Source: Gautieria morchelliformis (Eukaryota; Basidiomycota; Agaricomycetes; Gomphales; Gomphaceae). Taken from it: DNA of 64,000 nt. The stretch lies in the NCBI GenBank assembly GCA_015179125.1, contig WHVA01000069.1, positions 186,001 to 250,000 on the forward strand, written 5' to 3'. The position numbers were made by a program, and so were the translations under genes. The number at the start of each line of letters is the position of its first letter. Within the stretch, counting starts at the first letter, position 1. The notes below the pieces were generated by a model. It ran no database searches. It had not been told where the DNA came from and saw only the letters and a list, made by a program, of their open reading frames with translations. Below, one piece after another: positions 1-10,682 of this stretch.

Positions 1-257
1 CAGAGCATGAAACTGGTTCCGAGGCTGCGTCGTGCGTGCCGTTACGCGCACACGCGGTCGCTTTTGGTGTAGGCGGGTGTGAGGGCCGGCTCCTCGCTCA
101 CCGGGAGCCAGCGGAAGTCGGGCGAGACTGGTTCAAGACTGTCAGCAAGCAGGGGTAAGAGTGAGCATCGACGACGCGCGCGCGACGACTCTTGAATGGC
201 AGAGGCCGGTGGGAGGGCGATACTCACATCGGTGAATGTCAGTCTCCTGGTACGACT

Positions 258-2061
258 CTATGGTCGTGGGGGGGTGTTTGCGGCCGAGGAGGAGCTGTGC
301 GACGCCGCCGAGAGCGACGACTGGGACGTCGAGGGACGCACCCTGTTCGCGCCCCACGATCCGTCCATCACATCCTGGTGCCCGCCGTCCTGCGGCGCGG
401 GCGAGTATGCGAACTCGGCCTGCGCAGGCTGCATGTAGTAATTGTCCACACTGGACGAGAGCGCCATGAGGCTCTTGGCCCGCGGGAGCGAGCTGTCAGG
501 CGCGCTGAGCGGCCGGCTGTCCGGCTCGTAGGGGCTAGGGTACGGACTGACCGCCTGGCTGTGTCGGCGCCCGCGGCGGCTGCTCAGCGAGCCGCTGCTC
601 GCGGCGTAGTTGCCCTTGTTCGCAGAATGCGGGCGCGAGAGCGAGCCTGGCGTGAGCGGGCGGCTGTGGGTGTGGTCGTAGTCCCGGCCGTTCTCTTGGT
701 CCGAGGGGGAGGTAGGTTCGTACGGCAGGGACGACATGGAGGACGTACCGGAGTAGCCCGTGGTGGGCCGGCTATCGGGGGACATGGACGACGAGCTATG
801 GCTGGTGGGCAAGGACACGCTGCTGTACGGCTGAACCTGGTTCGTCGAGATGGAGAGGCGGGCGCCATATCCGCCCGACGGGACGTTGGTGTGGTTGAGC
901 AACGACGAGAGGCTGGGGCCGGAGTGGGGCGTCGACGACGCGGCAGGGGTGTTCAGCGGGGGGAACTCCCAGTGGTGGTTCGAGTTGGACGGGTTGCTCC
1001 CGTAGGTCGACGACGACAGGTACATGGACGGCTCGCGGACTGCGGGGGTGCCCGAGGACTGGTAGGCGGACGAGTAGGCCGTGTGCGATGGGGGCTCGTC
1101 GGAGGGCGGAGTGAGATGGTTCGAGGAGTGCCCGTACTGGCCGCCGGCCTCGGAGGGGACGGTGAGGGCGGGGGCACGGTAAGCGGCGGGAGCGGGGTGC
1201 GGGCGTAGCCCTGGTTCCAGTGGGGGCCGACCTGGCCGCCAATGAAGGAGCCCGGGGCAGAGAAGCCACGGGCGCGGCCCCTGATGGACGGCATGGACGA
1301 CGGGGCGACGGAGGAGGGCACGGTGAGGGGCACGGGGCCCAAGCCGACGGCACTGCGGGGCGCGACGAGGCTGGCCATATCGTCGGCACGCTTGCGGGGC
1401 TTGGGGAGCCTGGGCGGGACGCGACGCTTGAAGTTGGCGACGACCTCGGCGGGGGAATGGCGGTTGAGGGTCGGATGGGCTGGAGCAAGGGTCAGGACGG
1501 AACGATGACGAGGAGAGGACACGTACACCATGTGCTGGCATCGGGGTCGTCGATCGCAGGGTCGACGTTGCGGAGGTTCACCTTGCGCATAAAGCCATAG
1601 ATCTAGGCCCGATCGTGATGAGGATGTTTTAGGAAGAGAAGGGCAGGCGACGTACGTTGAGCTGTCTGGAGAAGCTCGCGAAGCGGGACTGACGGTATAT
1701 GCTGGGAAGAACATGAAGCGCCAGCTGCTCTGGCTTCTCGACAATGATGTGGTCTCCAGCAGCATCCCACCTGATCATGTGATGGTTTTCTGGACGCTCT
1801 AGGAGGCTGGGGAGAGTGTGAGCGGAACGACGAGCGCGACGGGGACGCGACATACGCGTATAGCTTTGTGAGAAACGTTGCCTGGGGCTTGCTCTCCGGC
1901 TTTGGGGGCTCAGGCTGCTTCTGGTGGGGGTCACGATCGTGGGCGGGGTGAAGCTGGGGCTGCTGGTCGCCATGGGGGGCGGCGGGGTTGGAGAGGAGCT
2001 GCGGGTAGACGATTGCGCTGTTGTATTGGTGGGAGTAGTAGTGGCTGCGCTGTGGATCCAT
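258..2061 (-). CDS. HSF-type DNA-binding transcription factor
   Basis: Exons on the minus strand: 2061-1856, 1806-1656, 1602-1527 and 1479-258, with introns of 47-53 nt and GTATGT/GTACGT donors. The spliced N-terminus gives a complete HSF-type winged-helix domain at about residues 57-150: FLTKLYALLERPENHH, then IRWDAAGDHIIV, SFSRQLNIYGFMRKVN and HPTLNRHSPAEVVANFKRR. This domain binds heat-shock or related elements in the nucleus. The rest is a long Ser/Pro/Tyr-rich low-complexity tail with no clear hydrophobic trimerisation coiled coil, so it may be an HSF relative (Skn7/Sfl1/Mga1-like) rather than canonical Hsf1. The reading frame breaks in the last exon at a run of five G at 1170-1174. One extra base there would restore about 551 residues. 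This may be an assembly error or a real mutation. The domain assignment is firm; the subfamily is open. Confidence 0.85.
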
Positions 2062-2329
2062 GGGGAGGGAGTGGGGGTACGGAGATGGGGGAGAGGTTTA
2101 AAGGGCGGCGGAGGCTGGGGCTGGGACGCCGCGGGGCCATGGAAATATGCGCGGACGCAAAATATACAGGAAAGGACATGCCAAACACGACCAGGCCCTT
2201 CTCAGACTTTGTTGTCCTCGTCCACATGGTGGCACGAGCCGAGATCAGATTCCACCGATCGCTGGCAACTTCCGGCCGCGGACCCATTTCTCTATAGGTA
2301 TTCAAAATCCTGCAAAACAGCATCCGTAT

Positions 2330-4766
2330 CTACTCCCCGTCGTGCTTGAGCGTCACTGATGAGAACGCCATAAACAGGTCCCCCCCCGACACCTCCATCC
2401 CGTCATCCCCTCCCAGTCCTGGCGTCCCCGGCACGGCCCCCGCCATCTGCCGCTCAAAGTCCAGCGACCCCGACTCCCGCAGCTGCCGGAAGTTCACCGC
2501 GTCCGCCCCGTTCGCCAGCGCGGGCACGATCTGCAGGCCGTCAGCCACCGCGCATCCGTCCAAGGCGAGTCTGCTTACCGGCGGCCGCGTGTGCCGCAGC
2601 AGACCCCAGTTCAGCTTCGCAAACCAGCGGTGCTGCTTCACCTCGCTCGCCCCCGTCCCGCTCCCCAGCCGGCGTCGTTCGTTCTTCTCCAGCAGCCGTG
2701 TGATGATGTCTTTGCATCCTCTGATCACCATCAGTGGCTGACTTTGCCGAGCCATGCAATCACTGCACTCACTGGGAAACCTTGGGCGACTCTGGGAATG
2801 CCACATTAATCTTCATCACATTTGCAAATGTGTCACTCCGTGTGGCGCCCTTGAAAGGCGTCGTGGCAAACTGGGCCTCCTTCAGCAGGCGACCCCCACG
2901 TCAGACCATTGACTCACAATCATCTCGTACATTAGAATACCCAGCGTCCACCAATCAACGGCCGAAGTGTGTCCGTTATTTTCGATAACCTCGGGTGCAA
3001 TATATTCTACGGCCGTTTTCAGCATATGCGTTGCGCGCCCGGCTCCCGGGGCAGTTTCTCACCTTCAGTCCCCACAAACGAATTGGTCCGAAAGTTCGCA
3101 GTGCACGTCTTGGTGTCCACAACAACAACCGGTGCCTAATTAGAGATCCCCTCTCAGTTCAAACCTTGTCCCTAAAAGTGACACTGCTTACGCCATTAGG
3201 ATCAGTTGCGGGTCGTGTGATTGCTGTCGGACGCGCCACACTATCAGACTGTTTGGCCAGGTCGAAATCTGACAGCATGATGTGGCCAGACTGATGCAGC
3301 AAAATATCTGCAGGTGCACAGCCGTCAAAACCGCCCCGGGTCCGCACGTGATCAAATCACTCACTTTCCGGCTTAAGATCGCGATATATAAACCCCATCA
3401 AGTGGAGATATTCCAACGCAGCGGTCACCTCGGCTGCGTAGAAACGGGCGTCATCCTCGACGAGGCACTTTCCGGGACGCGTCTGCAGCGCACGGAAGAA
3501 CTCGCCGCCCATGCAGTACTCCATGCAAAAGTAGAGATACTCCTCGGACTGAAAGGAGTGGTAAAGCGTCACTATGAACGGATGATTCGCCGTCGCGAGG
3601 ATCTCCTGTTCAGCGAGTGCCCGCTTGATCTTTTTTCGGGCGATCATCTCCTTTTTGGAGAGTACTGTATAGACGGGTGAGATGGTCCACGAGACCAGCC
3701 AGCTGCCGCACCTTTCATGGCAAATAGCTTTTCGGTTTTCTTTTCTCGCACTAAATAGACCTTGCCCACGTCGCCCCGTCCGAGCAATTTGATTTTCTGG
3801 AAGCTGCCCGGACCGACCTCAACCTGTATGCATATCTCAGCAGGGCAGATGCGTGACCGAGGCATGTGCACTTACGTGTCCGACTTTGATTGAGTTGCTC
3901 GAGTATGTTCTGCGAAACGGAGAGCGTCCGGGGCCGTTGTGACCCGGGGCGGGCCGATCCCTCCCTGCCGACGGCTTACTCTGGGTAGTGTGCGCGCGGG
4001 CGCGGGCGGGACCTCTAGAGGACCGGGACGACAATGTCTCGAGGGAATTCCCTTCCTGATCTGATACCACGCCAGAGCTAGGCACAATCCTCGGGATCGG
4101 GGGGACGATCTCGGCTGGAGATAGGAGGCCGTTCTTAGTCGTGCCCTGGGGCGAGGAGCGTCGTGCGTCGCGGGCAAACATGTTTTTCGTATTTGGAGCG
4201 GACGCGACGCGACGAATGAAGCGCGACGCGCTGGCGGACATGCTTCTCGGAGAAAGCGGACCCCCCTGGCGCGGGGGGGCATGTGAGTCCTTGAAGGACT
4301 GCTGGGACGAGCTCGCGGTCTGGGGTGGCTTCCGCGCCATGTTCTTCACCTTGTCGGACTTGGTGCGTTGGCGACCCGGACCGAAATGCAATACGGAATG
4401 TGATGGGGATGGGGACGGCGACGAGGAGTCTCCCGCGGGGGCGGACAGGCCTTGATGGCGGCGGGCTCCCGAGTCGCTGGAGTGGGTATCGGAGGAGTTG
4501 TACGAGTAGCGGTTGATAGATGCGGGGGTGAGAGGGACATGAGCAGAATGTTCGGGCCGTGGCTCGTACGATGGGAGAGGACGTTCAGGAATAGCTGAGG
4601 TGATAAAGTGGTGTGTATCAAGGGTGAGATGGGGTTCGTGGGGGCTGGGGCGGGACTTTTTGGAGGCGACTCTGAGAAAATTCTTCCAGGACGTCGAGTG
4701 AGTAGGAGAGACGGGAGACATGGTGTAGACGGGAGATATGGTGATCGCATCCACCTTTGCAGGCAT
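2330..4766 (-). CDS. AGC protein kinase, Fpk1/Kin82/NRC-2 class
   Basis: Eight exons: (4766)-3876, 3823-3712, 3664-3365, 3307-3192, 3135-3063, 3006-2918, 2870-2773 and 2720-2330; all phases close, giving about 689 residues. The kinase domain shows the glycine loop [13 protein letters not shown], catalytic RDLKPEN and the DFD-type motif LSDFDLAKQ, which marks the NRC-2/Fpk1 fungal AGC kinases. It continues with the activation segment [15 protein letters not shown] and [11 protein letters not shown], then the C-terminal extension [18 protein letters not shown]. In yeast this family phosphorylates phospholipid flippases at the plasma membrane and controls lipid asymmetry and polarised growth. 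The N-terminal 300 residues are Ser/Pro-rich and disordered. The open frame extends upstream to 4928 without an ATG, so I chose 4766 (MPAKVDAI) as the first in-frame ATG. A 5' intron with an earlier start is possible. Confidence 0.9.
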
Positions 4767-5552
4767 GGGGCCGGGCGCAAGGAGGGAGGTGGGGGAGCGG
4801 TGCTCTGAGGACGTCGAGCAGGTGGGCTCAGCAGCGTTGAGTGCAGACGGACAGGGCAGCGGCAGAGGTAGTCTAGTTAGAGGCTGTTGCCAGGGACGAT
4901 TAGTCAGATGTGGATCGCCGTGATGCACATGTGTACATGTGTGCGGTTGTGGGGCGCAATACCCACTGTCATATGAGGAGGCTAATCACACTTGTTGGTC
5001 ACACTCAACTGAGGCGGCGACGCGCGTCACGCACAAGGTTTGGGCCGGCCGGCAGCGCCCGAGGATGTTAATTGTGGACAGCCACGCCGGCACGGATCAG
5101 GACCGACGTGTGCTTGCAAATCGCACACTGTCTGGCGGCGCTCCGACTCGGCACGCTCTCACGTGACCAAGGTATGGTGCCTTTCCGTACTGGTGCTTTG
5201 AACCTTAACTGTGAATTGCAAAGGCAATAGCATTGATCCTTTCACCGCCGACGCCTTCTCGCTGCGTATGGACCGTCACAGCAACTGAATACGAGACCTC
5301 CAGCCTCGCACCAGGCTGACTATGGACCTGAATAGCGTACACACGTCTCGATTAGTCGTGCCCACCTTCTTTCTCTTCACCGGCGCATCTCTCGCCCAAA
5401 CTCGGTCTCTGGCTCGCCGTATACCCATCAGACGTCGATGAGATAAGAGAACGTTGAGAGCCATGTGTCCATGACCAGCATAGACCTCTATGAGACGCGA
5501 TCGGCCATGGCTACAGCGCGAGTGATACAATGTCTTGATTCCCGTCAAGATT
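4767..5552. other. intergenic stretch
   Basis: This is the upstream region of the kinase and the downstream region of the small gene at 5553-5822. Only short, low-quality open frames are present. I see no recognisable gene, repeat or RNA. The kinase promoter should lie here. Confidence 0.4.
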
Positions 5553-5822
5553 TTATTTTGGAGGTGTCATCTTTCGTGATGGAGATGGCACGTCTGCCTC
5601 CTCTATCCATCTCCTCGGCCTCTTCACCACCTCAACCTTCGCCGTGTTATGGGGCCTGTCAGCGTCTGAGTCGGCCCACCGGGATCTGTCCCTTCGAGCG
5701 GGACATGGCAGTATCGTCGACGCGAATACGGTCACCACCGATGCGAAAAAGGTCACTCCAAAAAGCGACGTTACGAATGAACGCCGTTGCCGGGATGTTA
5801 TGCGCATACGGACGGGAGTCAT
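5553..5822 (-). CDS. small putative single-pass membrane protein
   Basis: A single uninterrupted frame of 89 residues (or 84 from an internal Met). It has an Arg-rich N-terminus (RITSRQRRSF), one strongly hydrophobic segment (FGVTFFASVVTVFASTIL), a CPAR motif and a basic tail (VEVVKRPRRWIEE). This is the layout of a small mitochondrial or ER membrane-anchored protein. It lies head-to-head with uS14m, with 125 bp between the starts, a usual arrangement for two expressed genes. I do not recognise the family and give no function. A chance ORF is possible, but the basic-hydrophobic-basic design argues against it. Confidence 0.4.
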   Translation of the reverse strand: MTPVRMRITSRQRRSFVTSLFGVTFFASVVTVFASTILPCPARRDRSRWADSDADRPHNTAKVEVVKRPRRWIEEADVPSPSRKMTPPK

Positions 5823-5947
5823 GGCATCTGCGTCTCGTACATCACTGACACTCCAAGAACAGCGCAGCGCTGAGGAGAACTTACCTGCATGTTTGTTGCG
5901 TCCAGGTTGCTGTAATACAATTTTTCAATCTCCGCTCCATCTCTGCA

Positions 5948-6299
5948 ATGACAAAAGTACAAGTCATACGCGACATCGCCGCTCGCAAGGGTGTCGCTGC
6001 GAACGAAGTCCTCCGCAGAGCCTATCTCTACGTCGCTCGTAACCAGTCCCTCCCCGCCCAAATCCGCTATCAGGCCCAGCTCCAGCTCAACACCTTCGGT
6101 CGTTACACCCGCCCAACTACTGTTAAAAACAGGTGCACCACAACAGGCAGAGGCAGGGGCATCATCAGCGAATTTGGTCTTTGTCGCGTATGTATTCCCA
6201 ACGTGTTGAGCTCATCATCCTCACCCCTTCTATCAGTACCAATTTCGTCTAAAAGCTTTGAAGGGTGAACTGCCAGGTGTCAGGAAGGCATCTTGGTGA
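5948..6299 (+). CDS. MRP2: mitochondrial small-subunit ribosomal protein uS14m
   Basis: Exons 5948-6187 and 6237-6299 are joined at CGC|GTATGT...CAG|TAC and give a 100-residue protein. It contains the S14 signatures ARNQSLPAQIRYQAQLQL, the zinc-less RCTTTGRGRGII / GLCR core, and the highly conserved end LKALKGELPGVRKASW. It binds 16S-like rRNA in the head of the mitochondrial small subunit. The length equals that of other fungal uS14m proteins. The start ATG at 5948 is the first in frame. The gene is divergent from the small membrane-protein gene at 5553-5822. Confidence 0.94.
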
Positions 6300-7123
6300 T
6301 CCAGTTAGCAATCATTCTTCTGCCACTTTTCCAGTTGGGTTCACCCCCATTCACAGACTACGACACCATAGAATTTTCCATCGTGGCTACAAAGGTACCG
6401 AGTACATCAGTGTCAGTTTCCAGGTGACTTTACCAACATGTGGAATGCACCCATTTTACCATGGCGATACAAATAGACTACCGACACAGGATCCAAGTGT
6501 CAATTTACAGTAATACGCGTGAGACATAAAAGATGAGCTGAAACAAGAAACGTGCCGGTTTGGCTTCATTACCCCTGCGCCAACCCCGGAAGTTGTTCAC
6601 TTGGCGATATTTCAGCCAATAAAATCTCTGCCGCTCCCCGCTCCTTTCGCCACCGATTTGTCAGCGCGAGTGTCGTTGCGTCAACGAGATACCTGTCCAT
6701 CATGTTAGCTGTCGAAAATTGGCGATGCGCAGCACAATTTTACCCATATTGCTTCAACCATGGTTCGTGAATTTCCCAATTAGCATGCGCCAGAACATCA
6801 TCACCGTGGATGGATGTCGACCCAAGGTAGCTATGTATACATTCCGCCAGGTTAAACCGGCCTGAGCTCATCCCGTCAGCCAACATCTCACAATCAGACG
6901 AATCATCCTACCTCTGAGCAGTATCATTCTGTTCCTCAACTCGGGATGAGGAATACCATCAATGATACCCTCTACACACGCTTGCATCAGTAGCAGCAAA
7001 CAAGACCCCGAATATACGAACCATGTTCCACCGTCCTTTGAACCAGGGTCGGCCGAAGTGACGGCGGTAGACAGTAAGCAGAGTTGCGCCTATAATTATC
7101 CAAGTGATAACTTAAAATTCTCA
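6300..7123. other. intergenic stretch between two convergent genes
   Basis: This stretch lies between the ends of uS14m (+) and the bZIP gene (-) and must hold both 3' ends. I find no convincing exon on either strand, no repeat and no structured RNA. Confidence 0.4.
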
Positions 7124-8379
7124 TTAGACACTTCGAATGCGTGAAAATTCAAAACCAACACACCCAACAAGCTTTCGCGCCTCCTGTGCCTTGGGATCTT
7201 CGAGGGAGCCTTCTTCGATGTTGTTCGAGGCTGGTGAGTTCTGCGGGGGGGTCGCATTGTTGCCATTTGATACCTGTTGCATATAGGGCATGCTCTGCAT
7301 TGAGGAGGAACTTGCTGTGGGCTGTGGAGCTGTGTTTGCTCCCGACGCATACGAAGAAGGAAATGCATCTCTCCCGTTCGTACCTGTAGTCGGAGACTGG
7401 AAACCAAGACCAGAAGATGAAGATGTAGGCGCCATAAAGCTATTTGACCCTTGCTGGTCTGAGCCCACGAGGAAAGTAGCACCAAACGCGGGTGGCGGTC
7501 TCATGCTCGAGTATAGGCCCATAGCAGGCGCGTCTGAGTTGTAAGAACCAAAGGCATTCCCAACGCCAGACCCGAAGTTCACGTCAGTTGCTGTGTCGAA
7601 GGTACCATTTGTGGAAACGGTTCTAGCTCTTTTCCGCGACGTATTCAACTCTTCCGTAGAGGATCTCTTTTCGGCAGTAGAAGATGGAGGCACCATCCCA
7701 TCTTGCACAGCTCGTTTGCGTTTAGCAAATGCCTCAAATGCCGTGTCTGTCTCGGCCTTGTTGATAAACGCCTCGAACTCTTTCAATGTCCAGCCCATGC
7801 TGGGAAGTGCACCGCCGGCGCCGTCTCCAATAAAACCGCTTAGACCACGAACCATATTTCGAAGCGTTTGGTTTTCTGCGACTAATTCTACAAGTAGACA
7901 AGTAAATATCATTGTTGGAAGAAATAAGAAACGTAACACTCACCTCTAATTATGTCACGCATCTGGACGTATGTTTCATCTTTGCTTCCAGATAGAATCT
8001 CTACACGGGCTTCCAAATCACGAATCTAAAGCCACGGGATCAACAAGGTTACCGATGTTTGAGAACCCTTTACCCTCTGTTGCTTTCGTAGACGGAACTC
8101 TCGTTGAGCTATTCGGTTCTGATCGCGTCGAGCCGCCTGGGAGCTTTTGCACACGTCAACACCTCTGCAGGTACATTCGGGGCCAAACCTACTTGGGATT
8201 CTTTTTTCGACCAGGCTTTCCAGGGGCTTGACCCGACCCTCCCTCCATCTCGTCTGGGAATTCCCCATCTGAGTCCTGTCAAAATGTTGGCAAGGCTTCC
8301 AGATATGTCTGCAGAGTGTGTATATACTGACCAGGTCCCCCGAGACACTGCGTGACGATCGTTTGCGCGACTCAGCCAT
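7124..8379 (-). CDS. bZIP transcription factor (Yap/AP-1-like basic region)
   Basis: Five exons: 8379-8332, 8275-8193, 8143-8074, 8025-7944 and 7887-7124, about 348 residues. The basic region SQAARRDQNRIAQREFRLRK, at about residues 45-65, runs straight into the leucine zipper RIRDLEARVEILSG...LVAENQTLRNMV. The pattern NRxAQRxFRxRK is that of the fungal Pap1/Yap group, which acts in the nucleus, often in stress responses. A nuclear-localisation-like basic patch (KPGRKKNP) precedes the basic region. The remainder is Ser/Asn/Gly-rich, with FIGDGAGGALPSMGWTLKEF just after the zipper. I see no cysteine-rich redox domain of true Yap1 at the C-terminus, so a direct Yap1 role is not supported. The exact 3' end (stop at 7124) could change if another short intron exists. 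Confidence 0.9.
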
Positions 8380-9886
8380 TCAAGATCCTGGTAGTAGCAG
8401 CACAAGGCTTACAATGGGCTGCTTACGCATCGGCCGCCGTTCCGCGGCTAGCCGGAGAGTCAGCTTCCAAACCTTGGCTGAAGCGAGTGCTGTGCGCAAC
8501 TGCGCGTATTTATTCAAATGGGAAGTCCTAACAATTCGTCCACAACTAGATGTGCAGTGACCCAGATTCATCGATTCAGAAGGACTTGTGCTCAGACTTG
8601 GCCGAAGACAACAGAGGCTACCATCATGTTCACGTGAACCTGAAATGCAAACCAATATGCCTGGAAAGACCCTGCAGGCTGTTGCTTGTCTGTGGGGAAG
8701 CTCAGCACTAGTTCGTTTGATAAGTATACAATACTACGTCTACTGTTGGCCAGCCAGGAGGAACTTGCGGTACGGCATTCCGGGCGCGAGTCTTTAGTCG
8801 GCTAAGGACATGCGTTATTGTGGCTGACGTTTTCCTCGCTATCATTTTTGTAGGTGGACTGTTCCAGCAGCCGATCCTGACATAGGGTTTCCTCCAGCCC
8901 TCACCTTGGTATTTGCCCTCATTTTTTTGGGAAATCATGACGACAGCTGCCCGCTCTCGCCCCGTCGTCTATTTAAATCTTTGGAATGGAAAATAGCAAA
9001 GTCGTTGGGTACGCGTGGAGATTGCATGATTGAACCTGTCACACGGCCCTTGCTTCCTGCTCCCTCATCCTCTGCTTACTGTGGAATCGTCTGCAGACTC
9101 GATTCGACATCGTTGCGAGATCCTCCCATTGCCTCTCGTCTCGCGACCAAGACTCACGATGCCATTGACCTCCCCGGCGCTTTTTGGTTGCTATGATTTC
9201 CCGGACAAGGGAACCAATGCCTCACGCTCTTAACATCACGATAACGCTAAATTTGCGGAATTTTGTGACAGCTGGAGGTATGTCGCGTCTGCATTGACTG
9301 CCATGTGACCCCTGAACTGAGAGTGTTTGGCCTGCCGTCTGCGTCCGAAGTGGCTTACAGTCAACGAGGCCTTTTCAACAAGGAACGACCTCGCGAAATA
9401 CCATCTCTAGATTGCGGTAGGATGGTAATCGTCAGATCTGTTTTATTTGCACAGGCTCCATCTCCGGCGCGCCCATTATATTAGTGCCGACCTGGTTTTA
9501 ATATTCTGCGAGCCATAACTCGCTGTCCGCCCATTCACCGCCCACCACCTTATGCTCGAGTGAGTTGCCTAGTCTGGCGAAGACTTTCCTGTTCCAGTGT
9601 TCTTGTTCTCGTCAATGGCATGTTCTCGGCATGTCCCGTTTTACTGACCGGACATGCCTCACCCCAGTCTCGTCAATAGATTTCATTGAAATCACACGTG
9701 AACTGCCGCTCCATTAGATTCTCCTCGAAGGTGTCAGTCGTGATAGTTGCCGTAAATCACGAGCATTTATCGACCAACTCTGGGAGTAAAGACTCACGGC
9801 CAGCGTCCCCACCCAGCTTGAGTAGATAAAAGACAGCTCGCCAGCTTACTTGTCGCCCCAAGCCACGTCCTCTGCATTGCCTCGTT
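8380..9886. other. intergenic stretch
   Basis: This is the upstream region of the bZIP gene and of the DUF6593-like gene; the two genes diverge. No exon with convincing coding character was found on either strand. A long divergent control region is the simplest reading. Confidence 0.35.
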
Positions 9887-10682
9887 ATGGTGACCTTGGA
9901 GTATACAGTCCCCAATCCCTTGGAGATCCGGACATGCCATGTCATTGAAACCCAACCGGATGGTAATTTATTGCGACTCTTCATGGCAGGTGTCCCCCTT
10001 CAGTCTTCGCTATTCTTAACTTCAACATTAATCCTTCACGCTTCCTCTCGGCCTTCAGTTCCAGACTTTCTCCAACAATCAGACCTGCGAGACGGATTTT
10101 GAACGGTACAATAAGGCTACGAACCGTTACGAGGTTGCTGGCGGCATCAGATGGGATGGACAAATGAAGGCTCAAGTCACTTTCGGTGTTGTCACTGTGG
10201 GTGCACCTTTTTCTCTCTCTCGGCGCAGGCAACTGGATCAATTTCTAGCTTCCTCTGCACGAGGTGAGGCGACTAAAGAAAGCGACAAGTCAGTAAGTTT
10301 CCATATTTTCGTTAATCTACATATTTCAAGGTATGAACATAAACACCTCGACAGATCCCGTCGGTTCCGATGGAACAACTCAGAATACAAGTGGAAACGG
10401 GGTGGTACGGATGGCAAAGATTTCTTTGTAGGTTTGGTTTTATCATCGACTCACGGTTTCTCACATAGCATGTTGATGTCAGTGTTACGATTGGCTGAAT
10501 CGTCTCATAGCGAGCTATACCGAGGAATCAAAAAAACTGGAAGTCACAGACCGCGGATACACTATTTTGGACCAGGTCTGTGATTGCAGGGTGTATCCCT
10601 CCTCTACCGCTCACTTGAAGCCACCTAGATCGTAGTCACATGCCTTCTTCATCGTTGGATAATGTCACTAGGATACTGGTAA
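9887..10682 (+). CDS. spliced hypothetical protein, DUF6593-like
   Basis: Several short stretches on this strand look coding and can be joined. They are MVTLEYTVPNPLEIRTCHVI (from 9887), TFSNNQTCETDFERYNKATN and AGGIRWDGQMKAQVTFGVV (about 10067-10190), RRFRWNNSEYKWKRGGTDGK (about 10350-10428), RLIASYTEESKKLEVTDRGY (to 10575) and a last exon 10629-10682 ending LLHRWIMSLGYW. The order and motifs (an EY.V..PL..R.C start, FRW-N-EYKWK, a final hydrophobic helix) resemble the DUF6593-type proteins common in Agaricomycetes, whose function is unknown. Internal splice sites between 9940 and 10340 are not settled, so the full protein sequence is uncertain. That a gene exists here is more certain than its family. 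Confidence 0.5.

Noticed and set aside
192-1208. 338-codon plus-strand ORF opposite the HSF gene
   Set aside because: It is Arg/Gly/Val-rich and mirrors the GC-rich low-complexity tail of the HSF gene on the other strand. The minus frame has a true domain and splice sites.
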